A stretch of DNA of 33,615 nt from the NCBI RefSeq assembly GCF_013359725.1, contig NZ_JABFMW010000041.1, positions 1 to 33,615 on the forward strand, written 5' to 3'. Within the stretch, counting starts at the first letter, position 1, and every line of letters starts with the position of its first letter. Origin of the DNA: Pseudarthrobacter sp. C4D7 (GTDB lineage: Bacteria > Actinomycetota > Actinomycetes > Actinomycetales > Micrococcaceae). The notes under the pieces were generated by a model. It was not told where the DNA came from. It was given only the letters and a program-made list of their open reading frames with translations, and made no database searches. Made by a program: the position numbers and the translations under genes. Shown here in pieces: positions 1 to 8,159 of the stretch.

Positions 1-646
1 TGGCCCAGACCTTGCCGTGCCGGTTGCCGAAGCCCTGGGTGCCGGCGGCGAACAGGAGGGAAGAATCATGCCCGGTGCGGCCGTGCCGTCCGGTCCGGAC
101 CCAGGTGCCCTGTTGGATCCGGTGGCGCTGGGGCTGGCGTTCCCGGCACCAGCGCCCGGTCAGGTCCAGGAGTTCGACGGCGTCCGGCGCCACCGGGAGG
201 ACGGTTGCCAGTTCATCCACCTGGAACGGGGTGGTGCCGTCATTGGTGACGGTGTGGCGCAGTTCCAGCAGCCCGCCGGAATGAAGCCTAAGGGAGGACG
301 AGACACTAAGCCCGGCGTCGGCGTCGGCGTGCACAACGGTGGCGCCGGTGTCTCCGGCGGTCATCGACGTGACGCGGAGGCGGGACGAGAAATCGAAGCC
401 GGTGCCGTCACCGGTGAGCCTGTGGCCGCGCAGGGCCGGCCGGCCGCGCCAGGCGGAGGCGGCCTGGGGGAGCAATCCCGCGGGGACGCGGGCGTCGATG
501 GAGGAGTGCCCCACGGGAGCCGACAGGATGCCAAGGTCCGGCACGTCCGCTCCCAGGTCGGCGCCCCAGTGGATGACCTCGGCCTCCCCGCTGTCGAAGC
601 TGACCAGCAGGCTGGTGCCGGCGGAGCGGAGGTACAGGGGATCCAT
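1..646 (-). CDS. Alpha-galactosidase, GH36 family (N-terminal 215 residues, cut by window edge)
   Basis: The frame is open from an ATG at 646 to the window edge without a stop, so only the N-terminal part is present. The start MDPLYLRSAGTSLLVSF and the beta-rich stretch that follows (for example LELRHTVTNDGTTPFQVDEL) resemble the N-terminal beta-sandwich of GH36 alpha-galactosidases, which remove terminal alpha-1,6-galactose from raffinose-type sugars and galactomannan. The catalytic barrel lies outside the window, so activity cannot be checked. An AGGAG ribosome site lies 5-6 nt before the ATG. The gene follows the sugar-binding protein gene on the same strand after 122 bp containing two hairpins, so it is probably the distal gene of the galactoside operon or has partly independent expression. 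Another GH36 member such as a raffinose synthase-like enzyme is less likely in this context. Confidence 0.8.
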   Translation of the reverse strand, partial: MDPLYLRSAGTSLLVSFDSGEAEVIHWGADLGADVPDLGILSAPVGHSSIDARVPAGLLPQAASAWRGRPALRGHRLTGDGTGFDFSSRLRVTSMTAGDTGATVVHADADAGLSVSSSLRLHSGGLLELRHTVTNDGTTPFQVDELATVLPVAPDAVELLDLTGRWCRERQPQRHRIQQGTWVRTGRHGRTGHDSSLLFAAGTQGFGNRHGKVWA

Positions 647-695
647 TACTTCTCCTACTGTTGGTTCAAAATAGCCGGCGGTTTGACCGGAAGAA

Positions 696-730
696 GGACA
701 CCATCCCCGCCTGCGGCGGGAATGGTGTCC
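696..730 (-). terminator. Long imperfect hairpin between sugar-binding protein and alpha-galactosidase genes
   Basis: Arms 696-711 and 715-730 pair over 15 of 16 positions (one C/A mismatch at 705/721) with a 3-nt loop. A second, smaller inverted repeat, GGGAAA-G-TTTCCC, lies at 739-751. No U-tract follows on the minus strand, so this may act as a partial terminator or an mRNA-stabilising hairpin that lowers alpha-galactosidase expression relative to the transporter. That role is inferred. Confidence 0.5.
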
Positions 731-768
731 TTTGTCGTGGGAAAGTTTCCCCACGGAGAGCTTTGCTG

Positions 769-2097
769 TTACTCCTTGACGGGAATGGACTGCGACTTCA
801 GTGCTTCGATGGTCTTCTTCTGGCCGTCCTTCAGGGCATCCAGAAGCGTGCCGTTGCCACCCGTCGCCTTGCCGAAACCATCTGAAACGTCAGTGTACGT
901 CTTGGTCATGGTGGGTCCCCAGGTGAAGTTCGGGTTCACATTGGCGGAGGCATCAGCGAACACGTCGTAGATCTTCTGGCCGCCGAAGTAGTCCACGCCG
1001 CCGGAGAATGCATCCAGGTCCTTGGCCGACTTCGCGGCGGGGTAGAGGCCGCCGAGCTTGTTGGCCAGCGCCAGCGCCTCAGGATCGGTGTTCAACCACA
1101 GGGCGAACTTGGAGGCCTCGTACGGGTGCTTTGAACCCTTCAGGACTGCAGTGGAGGAGCCACCCCAGTTGCCGGCTGCCTTTCCGCCGGCCTCCCACTG
1201 CGGCATGGGCGCAACGGCCCACTTGCCGGAGGTGTCCGGCGCGCCGCTCTGCAGGGTGGAGGCGCCCCATACGGCGGAAACCCACGTCCACTGCTGGCCC
1301 TTGTTGAAGGAGGCATTCCACTCATCGGAGAAGGAAGGCAGGGTGGAGACTTCGCCCTTTTCCAGCAGCTTCTGCCAGTAGTTGGCCACCTTCTCGGACT
1401 CCTTGCCGGTCAGGTTGACCTCCCACTTGTCGTTGGCGTTGGCGAACCACTGGCCGCCCGCCTGCCACACATTTCCGGCGAACCAGTTGACGTCGCTGCG
1501 GGGGAAGTTGGTGATGTAGGAGCCACGGGCTTTGATCTGCTCAGCTGCTGCAGCGTACTCGTCCCACGTGGTGGGGACCTTGATGCCCGCCTCCTTGAAG
1601 AGATCGGCACGGTAGAACATCGCCATCGGACCGCTGTCCTGCGGGACTGCGTAAACAGCCTTGTCCTCGCCGAAGGTGACCTGGTTCCAGGTCCAGTCCA
1701 CGAACTTGTCCTTTGCGTCGGCCACTCCCTCACAGGCCGCGATGTTCTCCAGCCCGTCCTGGACCCGGAAGTTCGGCAGGGCGTCGTACTCGATCTGGCC
1801 CAGGTCCGGGGCATTGCCCGCCTGGAGCTGGTTGAAGAAGTTCTGGTAGGTGCCCGAGTTGCCGTTGGGACCCGTCTGGACCTTCACCTTGATGTCAGGG
1901 TGGTCCTTGTTCCAGAGGTCCACCACCTTGTCCATGCCGGGCACCCAGGTGGTGAATGACAATTCAACCGGCCCCGAGGAGGGCTTGCAGGACGAGTCCT
2001 GGGACGCGGAGGTGCTTCCGCCGCTGGAGCAGCCCGCAAGGGACAGCGCCGAGACTATGGCAAAGGCGGCAGTGGCTTTTCCGTAACGCACGCGCAT
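769..2097 (-). CDS. ABC transporter sugar-binding lipoprotein (extracellular solute-binding protein family 1)
   Basis: This 442-residue protein captures an oligosaccharide outside the membrane and hands it to the two permeases encoded just upstream. A signal peptide ends in the lipobox LSLAGC, so Cys23 should be lipidated and anchor the protein to the membrane. A Ser/Gly-rich linker follows, then a family 1 solute-binding fold (VELSFTTWVPG near residue 44, many Trp residues suited to stacking on sugars, including WGPTMTKTYTDV near the C-terminus). An AAGGA ribosome site lies 6 nt before the ATG. It is the fourth gene of the minus-strand set and begins 71 bp after the second permease. The ligand is probably a galactoside because of the GH42 and GH36 neighbours; the sequence alone does not identify it. 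Confidence 0.9.
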   Translation of the reverse strand: MRVRYGKATAAFAIVSALSLAGCSSGGSTSASQDSSCKPSSGPVELSFTTWVPGMDKVVDLWNKDHPDIKVKVQTGPNGNSGTYQNFFNQLQAGNAPDLGQIEYDALPNFRVQDGLENIAACEGVADAKDKFVDWTWNQVTFGEDKAVYAVPQDSGPMAMFYRADLFKEAGIKVPTTWDEYAAAAEQIKARGSYITNFPRSDVNWFAGNVWQAGGQWFANANDKWEVNLTGKESEKVANYWQKLLEKGEVSTLPSFSDEWNASFNKGQQWTWVSAVWGASTLQSGAPDTSGKWAVAPMPQWEAGGKAAGNWGGSSTAVLKGSKHPYEASKFALWLNTDPEALALANKLGGLYPAAKSAKDLDAFSGGVDYFGGQKIYDVFADASANVNPNFTWGPTMTKTYTDVSDGFGKATGGNGTLLDALKDGQKKTIEALKSQSIPVKE

Positions 2098-2168
2098 TTC
2101 TATTCCTTATTCGTGGGGGTTGTACCGGGGCGGGGTGCCGCGGGACGGTTGTGGGGGATTGACAGGGG

Positions 2169-3083
2169 CTATTTGACGCTTCCGGCACCCAGGCCGCTGC
2201 TCCAGAAGCGCTGCAGCCCCAGGAACGTCGCGATCAGCGGAAGGATCGACACCAGGGCGCCGACGATGACCAGGACCCTGAGCTCAGGGATCTGGCTGAT
2301 TTGGCTGTTCCATGCGTACAGTCCGAGCGTGACGGGGAACAGTGCCTGGTCCCGCAGCATGATCAGGGGCAGGAAGAAGTTGTTCCAGATGGCGACGAAC
2401 TGGAACAGGAAGATGGTCACCAGGGCCGGAGCCATCAGGCGGGTGGACACGGTAAAGAACGTCCGCGCCTCCGAGGATCCATCGAGGCGGGCTGCTTCCA
2501 GCAGTTCCGTGGGGACGCTTGCCGCCGCATAGATGCGTGCGAGGTACACGCCGAACGGGCTGACGAGGCTGGGCAGGAACACGGCCCAGAGGGTGTTGGT
2601 CAGCTTCACCTGGCTGAAGATCAGGAACAGGGGAAGGGCAAGGGCCGTGGCGGGCACCAGCACGCCGCTGAGCACGACGTTGAAGATTGCTTCCCGGCCG
2701 CGGAACTCGTACTTGGCCAGGGCATAGCCGCACATGGCGGCGATGACGGTGCCCAGCAGTGCGCCAAGCCCGGCGTACAGCGCGCTGTTCAGGAGCCACC
2801 GGCCAAAGACACCGTCACTGTACGTGAAGAGGTTGCCAAGGTTGGCGAAGAACGTGGGGATGGAATCCGGGGTGAACCACAGCGGCGCCGTGCCGGTGAC
2901 GTCACCACCGCTCTTGGAGGAGGAAACCAGCAGCCACCAGATGGGTGTCAGGAAGTACAGCGTGAAGACACCCATGATGAGCATCGCCGCGCCCCGGGAC
3001 ATGATGCTTTGGCGCGGGCCCCGGGGGTTGCCTGCCGAGGTGTTTGTCTTCTTGGTTGTGGTCACGGCCGTTGCTGCGCTCAC
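2169..3083 (-). CDS. Carbohydrate ABC transporter permease, MalG/UgpE type
   Basis: This 304-residue inner-membrane permease forms the channel of a sugar importer together with the MalF-type protein encoded upstream. About six hydrophobic helices are visible, beginning near residue 31 (AAMLIMGVFTLYFL). The cytoplasmic EAA loop that docks the ATPase is EAARLDG at 196-202. The GTG start at 3083 overlaps the TGA of the preceding permease gene by 4 nt (GTGA), implying translational coupling. The reading frame stays open to 3746, but that extension lies inside the other permease gene and is not used. No ABC ATPase is encoded next to it, so a shared MsmK/MalK-type ATPase must come from elsewhere. 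Confidence 0.9.
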   Translation of the reverse strand: MSAATAVTTTKKTNTSAGNPRGPRQSIMSRGAAMLIMGVFTLYFLTPIWWLLVSSSKSGGDVTGTAPLWFTPDSIPTFFANLGNLFTYSDGVFGRWLLNSALYAGLGALLGTVIAAMCGYALAKYEFRGREAIFNVVLSGVLVPATALALPLFLIFSQVKLTNTLWAVFLPSLVSPFGVYLARIYAAASVPTELLEAARLDGSSEARTFFTVSTRLMAPALVTIFLFQFVAIWNNFFLPLIMLRDQALFPVTLGLYAWNSQISQIPELRVLVIVGALVSILPLIATFLGLQRFWSSGLGAGSVK

Positions 3084-4009
3084 TGGGAAACCTTCCGCTG
3101 GGTCGCCTTGAGGAAGACGAAGGAAAGAACGAATGTGGCCAGCGCCAGCACCACCGAGAAGGCTGCTGCCAGGCTGTAGTTGGGCACGGACGCCGTTGTG
3201 TAGACGGCGAGGTTCGGAGTGAACGTGCTGCTGATGGCCGAACTGAAGCTGCGAAGGGTCTGCGGCTCGGCAAGGAGCTGGAGGGTCCCGATGATGGAAA
3301 ACACGCCGGTGAGGATGATGGCAGGAACCACGAGCGGGATCTTGATCCGCCATGCGATCTGCAGGTTGCTTGCGCCGTCCAGTTTGGCTGCCTCGTAGAT
3401 CTCCGTGGGGATGGCCAGCAGCGACGAGTAGATGATCAGCATGTTGTAGCCGACATAAACCCAGGTGACGATGTTTGCGATGGCCCAGAGGACGAGGTCC
3501 GCCGAGAGGAAGTTCACCTGGGAGGTCACAGCGCCAAAGGGGGAAAGCGACGGCGAGTAGAGGAAGCCCCACATGATCGCGGCGATAACGCCGGGCACTG
3601 CGTACGGGGCGAAGAATGCCAGCCGGAAGAACTTCTTTCCTTTCAGCAGTGGCGAATCGAGCAGCAGGGCGAACAGGAGGGCCAGGCCGAGCATGATGGG
3701 CACCTGGACCACGCCGAAGAGCAGGACGCGGCCCACGGATTCCCAAAATTCGGTGTTCTGGAAAACCTGCTGGTACTGGACGAACCCACCAAAAACCTGT
3801 TGGGGAGGTCCAAACGTTCCCTTGCGTTCCACCGTGAGGAGCGACTGCACAATGGCGAAGACGATGGGGACCGCATAGAACGCCAGGAACAGCAGGCCGA
3901 AGGGAGCAACGAACAGCAGGACGGCACGGCGCTGGGCCGCTGAGGTCTTTGGTTTCCGGGCCGGCGGTGCCCCTGCGGCGAGTGCCGGAGCGGTGTGGTT
4001 TCTAGTCAC
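3080..4009 (-). CDS. Carbohydrate ABC transporter permease, MalF/UgpA type
   Basis: This protein of about 309 residues is the first membrane subunit of the galactoside importer. The first hydrophobic segment (AVLLFVAPFGLLFLAFYAVP) sits close to the N-terminus, followed by about five more. The EAA loop reads EAAKLDG at about residues 206-212. The start is uncertain: ATG codons at 4018 and 4015 sit on or too near the AAGGA ribosome site, whereas GTG at 4009 is 8 nt from it, so I place the start there. The gene overlaps the end of the beta-galactosidase gene by about 8 nt (17 nt if ATG 4018 is used) and overlaps the next permease by 4 nt, so the three are surely co-transcribed. Confidence 0.9.
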   Translation of the reverse strand: MTRNHTAPALAAGAPPARKPKTSAAQRRAVLLFVAPFGLLFLAFYAVPIVFAIVQSLLTVERKGTFGPPQQVFGGFVQYQQVFQNTEFWESVGRVLLFGVVQVPIMLGLALLFALLLDSPLLKGKKFFRLAFFAPYAVPGVIAAIMWGFLYSPSLSPFGAVTSQVNFLSADLVLWAIANIVTWVYVGYNMLIIYSSLLAIPTEIYEAAKLDGASNLQIAWRIKIPLVVPAIILTGVFSIIGTLQLLAEPQTLRSFSSAISSTFTPNLAVYTTASVPNYSLAAAFSVVLALATFVLSFVFLKATQRKVSQ

Positions 4010-6065
4010 TTTCATCATCCTTAAGGCCGGCGCTGCGGCCAGTGGTTTGGGGTGCTGGATTCCCGCTGCGGACGATGCGTACCGTTCCGGCAGGAATGAC
4101 GATGGCCGTGGAGACTTCTTCCTCCCCGATCAGTTCATAGCCCTGGGCAGGGTATTTGTGTTCGTCGTCCGAGTGGTTGATAAGGAAGGTGTACGTATGG
4201 TCCGGGCCTGAGCGGGCTATGACTTCCAGGCCTTCGGCGGTTGCCTGGACGGAGACGCCGGCTTTGGCTGCGGCGCGGCCCACCACGTCGCGGAGCGCCT
4301 GGGGATCCAGTGCCGTGCCGATGTACCAGGCGTGTCCGGAGCCGTACCGGTTGCGCGTCACCGCCGGGGTCCCGGCGAGGTGGCCTTCGGTGAAGGACGC
4401 CTGCGCCTCCGCGCCCTCCAGGCGCAGGTCCTCGGCCCACAGCGCAGCGGTGGCTCCGGTATCGAGCTGCAGCAGCCGCCCGGGCGCCATGGGCAGGAAT
4501 TCCTCGGAACGGATGCCCAGGAGTTCCCGGAAGGCGCCGGGGTAGCCGCCGGTCAGGATCTTGTCGTTTTCGTCGACGATGCCGCTGAAATAGGTGACTA
4601 CTGCATGGCCGCCGTTGCTGACGAAGTCTGAGAGGGCCGCGGACTCCTGGTCGCGGACGAGGTACAGTCCGGGGACCAATGCCAGTTTGTAGCCGGAGAG
4701 GTCGGAGCCGGGGGCCACGATGTCCGCCGTGATGCCGTTGTCCCAGAGTGCCTTGTACAGGGAGTGCACCTGGTCCAGGTACCGTACGTCGGAGGAGGGG
4801 TGCGACTCCTGGTCGTAGGCCCACCATGCTTCCCAGCTGAACACCAGGGCGGCGTCGGCCTTGACGGTGGTGCCGGCTACCGGCGCGAGCCGTTCGAGGA
4901 TGTGGCCCAGCTCCTTGACTTCCCGCCAGATCCGCGAGTCCGTTCCAGCGTGGGGCAGCATCGCTGAGTGGAACTTCTCGCTGCCCTGGACGGAGGCCCG
5001 CCATTGGAAGAAGCAGAGCCCGTCCGCTCCCCGGGCCAGGTGCGTGAGGGAGTTGCGGAGCATCTGCCCGGGGGCTTTGGCGATGTTGCGGGGCTGCCAG
5101 TTCACTGCTGAGGTGGAATGCTCCATCAAAATCCAGGGCTGGCCTTTGGCGAGTCCGCGGGTTGCGTCGGCAGCGAATGCCAGCTCCACGGTGGGGTCCG
5201 CAAGCCGGTGGTCGAGGTAGTGGTCGTTGGCGATGACGTCCATGTGGGGCGCCCAGGTCCAGTAGTCCTGGTTGCGGATGTGCGCGGCGACCATGAAATT
5301 GGTGGTAACCGGGATGGCGCTGTGCGTCCTCAGCAGCTCGGCTTCTGCCTGGTAATAGCCAAGCAGTTCGTCGGAGCTGAAACGGTTGAAGTCGAGCAGT
5401 TGGGTGGGGTTGTTGGTGGAGACCGTGATCCTCGGGGGCAGGATTTGCTCCCAGGCGGAGTAGCGCTGGGACCAGAAGGCGGTGCCCCAGGCGCTGTTGA
5501 GCGCTTCGAGGGTGCCATAGCGTGCGGCCAGCCAGTTGCGGAACGCGGCGGCGGAGACATCGCAGTAGCAGAGGGAATTGTGGCAGCCCAGTTCATTTGA
5601 AACATGCCAGAGCCGCACTGCTGGGTGGGACCCGTAGCGCTGCACCACCTGGTCCACCAGCCGGAGGGCGTATTCCCGGTAGCTCGGGGAGCTGGGGCAC
5701 CACGCCTGCCGTCCGCCCGGCCATGCCCGGACCCCCGTTGCGGACTCCGGGAGGATTTCCGGATGCAGGGTGGTAAGCCAGGCGGGGGTGGACGATGTTC
5801 CGGTGCCGAGGTTGGCCCCGATGCCATTGGCGTGCAGCAGATCCAGTACCTGATCCAGGCGTTCGAAGGAGTAGGCCCCGGGGGAGGGTTCCAGTTCTGC
5901 CCAGCCGAAGATGTTGACTGCAACGAGGTTCACCCCCGCCTCCTTCATGAGGCGGACGTCTTCCTGCCAGACGGCGGGATCCCACTGCTCCGGGTTGTAG
6001 TCGCAGCCGTAAACGAGCCGGCCGTCCCCGGAAAGCTCGGCAACTGACGTTTTGGTGGGGCTCAA
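4002..6065 (-). CDS. Beta-galactosidase, GH42 family
   Basis: This enzyme hydrolyses terminal beta-galactosides, presumably in the cytoplasm after uptake by the ABC importer encoded downstream. The GH42 start motif YGCDYNPEQW is clear. Numbering from an alternative TTG at 6089, the acid/base is Glu166 (HVSNELGC) and the nucleophile Glu323 (ILMEHSTS). Cys131, Cys169, Cys174 and Cys176 match the zinc-binding cysteine cluster known in many GH42 enzymes. About 687 residues is the usual length. I chose TTG at 6065 because GAAGGAG lies 5 nt before it; TTG at 6089 has no ribosome site. It is the first gene of the operon and diverges from the LacI-type repressor gene across two operator-like palindromes, so it is probably repressed without inducer. 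There is no signal peptide. Confidence 0.93.
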   Translation of the reverse strand: MSPTKTSVAELSGDGRLVYGCDYNPEQWDPAVWQEDVRLMKEAGVNLVAVNIFGWAELEPSPGAYSFERLDQVLDLLHANGIGANLGTGTSSTPAWLTTLHPEILPESATGVRAWPGGRQAWCPSSPSYREYALRLVDQVVQRYGSHPAVRLWHVSNELGCHNSLCYCDVSAAAFRNWLAARYGTLEALNSAWGTAFWSQRYSAWEQILPPRITVSTNNPTQLLDFNRFSSDELLGYYQAEAELLRTHSAIPVTTNFMVAAHIRNQDYWTWAPHMDVIANDHYLDHRLADPTVELAFAADATRGLAKGQPWILMEHSTSAVNWQPRNIAKAPGQMLRNSLTHLARGADGLCFFQWRASVQGSEKFHSAMLPHAGTDSRIWREVKELGHILERLAPVAGTTVKADAALVFSWEAWWAYDQESHPSSDVRYLDQVHSLYKALWDNGITADIVAPGSDLSGYKLALVPGLYLVRDQESAALSDFVSNGGHAVVTYFSGIVDENDKILTGGYPGAFRELLGIRSEEFLPMAPGRLLQLDTGATAALWAEDLRLEGAEAQASFTEGHLAGTPAVTRNRYGSGHAWYIGTALDPQALRDVVGRAAAKAGVSVQATAEGLEVIARSGPDHTYTFLINHSDDEHKYPAQGYELIGEEEVSTAIVIPAGTVRIVRSGNPAPQTTGRSAGLKDDESD

Positions 6066-6142
6066 CCCTGCTCCTTCGGCTTGCGGCAAACGTGCAAGGC
6101 GGGGAAGCCCCTACTCTTGGACGCTGTTGTCTCAACGATCTC

Positions 6143-6156
6143 TGTGAACGTTCCCA
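6143..6156. promoter_or_regulatory. LacI-type operator O1 (imperfect palindrome)
   Basis: TGTGAACGTTCCCA matches the palindrome TGGGAACGTTCCCA at all but one position and is centred on the CG typical of LacI-family operators. It lies on the beta-galactosidase side of the divergent region, 78 bp before the TTG start. Its centre is 46 bp from that of the stronger operator at 6187-6204, so two repressor dimers could bind with or without a loop. Confidence 0.7.
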
Positions 6157-6172
6157 GAAGCGGACCAGTGAA

Positions 6173-6188
6173 TGTGATGCACATCATC
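6173..6188. promoter_or_regulatory. Possible CRP/GlxR-like activator site between the two operators
   Basis: TGTGATGCACATCATC matches TGTGA-N6-TCACA at 8 of the 10 defined positions (the last two bases differ). It lies exactly between the two LacI-type operators and touches the second one by two bases. Such an arrangement would couple induction by galactosides to carbon status. The match is imperfect, so this is only a candidate. Confidence 0.35.
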
Positions 6189-6204
6189 TGGGAACGTTCC
6201 CAGA
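6187..6204. promoter_or_regulatory. LacI-type operator O2 (perfect 18-bp palindrome)
   Basis: TCTGGGAACGTTCCCAGA is a perfect 18-bp palindrome centred on CG, the form expected for a LacI/GalR-family operator. It ends 26 bp before the ATG of the repressor gene and is followed by TACGAT (6206-6211), a possible -10 element for that gene. Bound repressor would therefore block its own transcription as well as that of the galactoside operon. Confidence 0.85.
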
Positions 6205-6230
6205 GTACGATGCGGCAGGAGGAGGTGTCA

Positions 6231-7295
6231 ATGCCTGCCGGAGGACGTTACGTGTACGGACTCCGCTACAGTACAAATATGTCGCTGACACGCACCCGTG
6301 CCCGCCGCGCCACCATCAACGATGTCGCGGATGCCGCCGGACTCTCCCGGGGGACCGTTTCACGTGTCATGAACGGGGAAAAATACGTCTCCGACGAAGC
6401 CAAGCAGGCAGTGGAGGAAGCCATCGCCCGGGTGGGCTACGTCAGGAACAACGCTGCGCGGAACCTGGTCACCCAAGAGTCCCGGGCCATCGGACTGATC
6501 ATCCACGAGCCCCACTCCCTGCTGTTCGAAGACCCCAACATCGGTTCCATCCTGTTGGGCGCCAACGAGGTGCTGTCCAAGGCCGATTACCAACTGGTAT
6601 CGCTGATCATTGACTCGGACCGCGACAGCCGCCGGGTGGCGGATTACCTGCGCGGCGGACTGGTTGACGGTGCGGTGATTATCTCGGCGCGGGCCTCCGA
6701 TCCCATTGCGGCAGCCATCGCGGACATCGGCCTGCCCGCGGCGTTCGTCGGTCACCCGGAAGGAACGCCCGCGCTGCCTTATGCCGCCATTGACAACGTG
6801 GAGGCGGCCCGGAACATTACCGGCCGGCTGCTGCAAACGGGGCGGAAACAGGTGGGCATGATCGCCAGTGCCCTGGACCGTGACTCCGGCAAGGACCGCC
6901 TGGCCGGTTTCCAGGCTGCGATGGGAAGCCGCTTCGACCCGAACCTCGTGGTGGAATACCCGTTGTACACCTATGCAGCCGGCCTGGAGGGAATGCAGGA
7001 GCTGCTGCGGCGCGCTCCCCACCTGGACGGGGTCTTCGCGGCCTCTGACGCCGTGGCGGCCGGTGCCATGACGGCGCTGCAGGAGGCCGGGCGCCGGGTT
7101 CCCGAGGACGTCGGGGTGGTGGGATTTGATGACAGCAGCTGGGCCCTCCGCTGCCGCCCCCAGCTCTCCACTGTCCGCCAGCCGGCTGACCTCCTGGGGA
7201 GCACCGCAGCTGAGCTGGTCCTGGCGCAGCTCCAGGGCCTGCCCGGCACGCCGCGCGTCCTGGAGACCACCATCATTTGGCGCGGCTCCGCCTGA
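6231..7295 (+). CDS. LacI-family transcriptional repressor of the galactoside locus
   Basis: The protein is about 354 residues long. Its helix-turn-helix and hinge region (TINDVADAAGLSRGTVSRVM, residues 28-47) is followed by a periplasmic-binding-like sensor domain (GLIIHEPHSLLFEDPN onward, ending VGVVGFDDSSWALRCRPQLSTVRQP as in typical LacI members). I chose ATG at 6231 because a strong GGAGG lies 5 nt before it; ATG at 6279 would remove 16 residues and keep the whole DNA-binding domain, but has no ribosome site. The gene diverges from the GH42 operon, and two LacI-type operators lie between them. It very likely represses that operon and itself; the inducer is probably a galactoside. Its 3' end converges on the DeoR-type gene with 7 bp between. 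Confidence 0.93.
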   Translation: MPAGGRYVYGLRYSTNMSLTRTRARRATINDVADAAGLSRGTVSRVMNGEKYVSDEAKQAVEEAIARVGYVRNNAARNLVTQESRAIGLIIHEPHSLLFEDPNIGSILLGANEVLSKADYQLVSLIIDSDRDSRRVADYLRGGLVDGAVIISARASDPIAAAIADIGLPAAFVGHPEGTPALPYAAIDNVEAARNITGRLLQTGRKQVGMIASALDRDSGKDRLAGFQAAMGSRFDPNLVVEYPLYTYAAGLEGMQELLRRAPHLDGVFAASDAVAAGAMTALQEAGRRVPEDVGVVGFDDSSWALRCRPQLSTVRQPADLLGSTAAELVLAQLQGLPGTPRVLETTIIWRGSA

Positions 7296-7302
7296 GGGAG
7301 CC

Positions 7303-8064
7303 CTAGGCGGGCGCCAGGCGCAGTTTTGTCCGTTCGCCAAGGACGCGCTGTGCCTCGGCACTGAGCCCCGCATCGCTGATGACCTCATCCACGTCGTCGA
7401 AAGCTGCAATTGAACTGATGCCCAGCATGCCCCACTTGGTGTGGTCGGCCAGGACCACGGTCTTGCGGGCAGCTGCCACGAATGCGCGGTCGGTCTCGGC
7501 TTCGAGCAGGTTGGGAGTGGTGAAACCGGCATCCGCATCCATCCCGTGGACGCCCAGGAACAGGACGTCCAAATGCAGTTGCCGGAGCGCGCCGGTGGCG
7601 ATGGGGCCCACCAGGGCGTCCGACGGCGTGCGCTCGCCGCCAATCAGGATCACAGTGGAGCCGCCGGGGTGGAAGAGATCGGCAATCCGCATCGAATTGG
7701 TCACCACGGTGATGCGCGGACCGGCTGCCAGTTCGCGGGCCAGCGCCCATGTGGTGGTGCCCGCCCCCAGGCCTACGGCCATGCCCTCCGACACCAGGGC
7801 AGCGGCAGCCACGGCAATGGCACGCTTCTCCGCCGTCAACTGGGTGGACTTCAGCTCGAAGCCGGGCTCATGGGCGCTGGCATCGCCGGGAAGTTTGGCA
7901 CCCCCATGGATGCGTTCCAGCTTCCCGCCTTCTTCGAGCTGCTCAATATCGCGCCGCACCGTCATCAGCGAGACGCCCAGCTGCGCCGCCAGGTCAGAGA
8001 CGCGCACCACCCGCTCCCGCTGGACAGCATCCACAATGGCCTGGTGGCGGGCAGCTGCAAGCAT
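7303..8064 (-). CDS. DeoR/GlpR-family transcriptional regulator
   Basis: This is a 253-residue repressor-type protein. The DeoR signature helix-turn-helix VSDLAAQLGVSLMTVRRDIE lies at about residues 22-41. The C-terminal DeoR sensor domain senses phosphorylated sugars in known family members; the segment AVGLGAGTTTWALAREL is its phosphate-binding loop. I chose ATG at 8064 (MLAAARHQAIVDAV) because DeoR proteins usually begin this way and AAGGA lies 10 nt upstream; ATG 8082 would add six residues. It has no co-transcribed target: a strong hairpin separates it from acs, and lacI converges on its end. Its regulon cannot be told from the sequence, although nearby sugar genes make a carbohydrate role likely. 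Confidence 0.88.
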   Translation of the reverse strand: MLAAARHQAIVDAVQRERVVRVSDLAAQLGVSLMTVRRDIEQLEEGGKLERIHGGAKLPGDASAHEPGFELKSTQLTAEKRAIAVAAAALVSEGMAVGLGAGTTTWALARELAAGPRITVVTNSMRIADLFHPGGSTVILIGGERTPSDALVGPIATGALRQLHLDVLFLGVHGMDADAGFTTPNLLEAETDRAFVAAARKTVVLADHTKWGMLGISSIAAFDDVDEVISDAGLSAEAQRVLGERTKLRLAPA

Positions 8065-8114
8065 GTGAGCGTGTTCCTTCATCGCCGGTTACGGGGTCGC
8101 TCCCAGCATACGGC

Positions 8115-8145
8115 GACGGCGCCGCCCGGGCCGGGCAGCGCCGTC
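8115..8145 (-). terminator. Strong GC hairpin after acs
   Basis: GACGGCGC (8115-8122) pairs perfectly with GCGCCGTC (8138-8145), and after one mismatch GCCC (8124-8127) pairs with GGGC (8133-8136) around a short loop. It lies 15 bp after the acs stop codon. There is no U-tract, as is common for actinobacterial terminators. It probably insulates the DeoR gene from acs transcription. Confidence 0.65.
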
Positions 8146-8159
8146 GTCAAACCATCCCG

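Noticed and set aside
2301..3179. 292-codon open frame on the plus strand
   Set aside because: Shadow of the MalG-type permease gene, with a charged, motif-free product.
3084..3746. Upstream in-frame extension of the MalG-type permease (would make 525 residues)
   Set aside because: It lies wholly inside the MalF-type permease gene; the GTGA overlap at 3083 is the natural start, giving the normal family length.
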